DNA from: Acidobacteriota bacterium | GTDB lineage: Bacteria; Acidobacteriota; Terriglobia; Terriglobales; Acidobacteriaceae | NCBI GenBank assembly: GCA_021809235.1 | Contig: JAKBAG010000002.1 | Coordinates: 1-40,087 of the forward strand | DNA length: 40,087 nt | Reading direction: 5' to 3' | Shown here: piece by piece, positions 39,994-40,087 of the stretch | Layout of the letters: each line of letters starts with the position of its first letter | Position numbering within the stretch: the first letter of the stretch is position 1 | The notes under the pieces: model-generated | Databases searched by the model: none | Seen by the model: the letters and a program-made list of their open reading frames with translations, nothing else | What the model was told of the DNA's origin: nothing | Translations under genes and position numbers: made by a program

Positions 39994-40087
39994 CTACAGT
40001 TTCTCGTAAAACTCGCAGGCCGAGCAGGAGATATACACGCCGCCCGGAATGCCGCGCTCCCTGTCCTTGACGCGCTTCACAATGCGG
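39994..40087 (-). CDS. C-terminal fragment of an unknown protein
   Basis: The last 30 codons and the stop (TAG at 39996-39994) of a minus-strand gene entering from the right edge are present. The peptide reads RIVKRVKDRERGIPGG and continues VYISCSACEFYEKL. It has a basic helix-like start and a closing CSAC pair that may be half of a zinc site. I do not recognise it. The natural composition and the terminator immediately downstream support it as a real gene end. Confidence 0.6.
   Translation of the reverse strand, partial: RIVKRVKDRERGIPGGVYISCSACEFYEKL

Overview
The window reads as a chromosomal segment of an acidobacterium, most likely Acidobacteriaceae/Terriglobia. The reasons are its high GC (about 60% by eye), a 1,059-residue TonB-dependent receptor with an N-terminal carboxypeptidase-regulatory-like domain (an Oar-like type greatly expanded in that group), an acid-stress-type amino-acid decarboxylase, and a secreted two-motif aspartyl protease. 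This is an inference; no rRNA or other taxonomic marker is present. I saw no tRNA, rRNA, CRISPR array, insertion sequence or prophage, and gene density is high throughout.

Layout. (1) 1-7088: a minus-strand nuo operon in the order promoter-nuoA-nuoC-nuoD-(115-residue unknown)-nuoE-nuoF-nuoG-nuoH(partial), encoding the NADH-oxidising and connecting arms of respiratory complex I. nuoB is missing from its usual place between nuoA and nuoC. (2) 7.3-10.4 kb: a small unknown gene, a solitary cytochrome c oxidase subunit III, and pdxT and pdxS for DXP-independent pyridoxal-phosphate synthesis, with a strong hairpin between the two pdx genes and an inverted repeat just before pdxS. (3) 10.7-13.7 kb: a PLP-dependent Arg/Lys/Orn decarboxylase with its terminator, converging on a PaaI-type thioesterase. 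(4) 13.8-17.0 kb, plus strand: a c-type cytochrome lipoprotein, miaB, a DUF151 bifunctional-nuclease-family protein, and a subclass B3 metallo-beta-lactamase whose first zinc-ligand His is Gln. (5) 17.2-25.1 kb, minus strand: aspartyl protease, MATE exporter, TonB-dependent receptor, folK and a CorC/HlyC-type CBS protein. (6) 25.2-28.2 kb, plus strand: an orphan periplasmic adaptor, a secreted DUF4097 repeat protein and a phosphoglycolate-phosphatase-like HAD enzyme. (7) 28.2-34.2 kb, minus strand: a histidine-utilisation operon hutF-hutU-hutI-M20 hydrolase, with a possible small gene downstream. (8) 34.4-37.5 kb, minus strand: an orphan initiating sugar transferase and a partial ATP synthase operon (atpZ/I-like, subunit I, atpB, atpE) ended by a terminator. 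(9) 37.6-39.9 kb, plus strand: lysS and a YmdB-family phosphodiesterase, then a very strong bidirectional terminator and the 3' end of an unknown minus-strand gene.

How the genes work together. nuo, COX3, atpB/atpE and the small cytochrome belong to aerobic energy conservation. The hut operon can take urocanate to formylglutamate, and its M20 hydrolase probably finishes the route to glutamate in place of a classical HutG; hutH is not in the window. PdxS/PdxT make the cofactor used by the neighbouring divergent decarboxylase, but a regulatory link between them is only suggested by position.

No wholly new multi-gene system is evident. The most worthwhile leads are the Gln-type B3 metallo-beta-lactamase coupled to a DUF151 gene, the nuo operon lacking nuoB but carrying an unknown translationally coupled gene, the M20 enzyme in the hut operon, the ATP synthase c subunit with a signal-like leader and mixed ion-site residues, and the inverted repeat in the pdxS leader.
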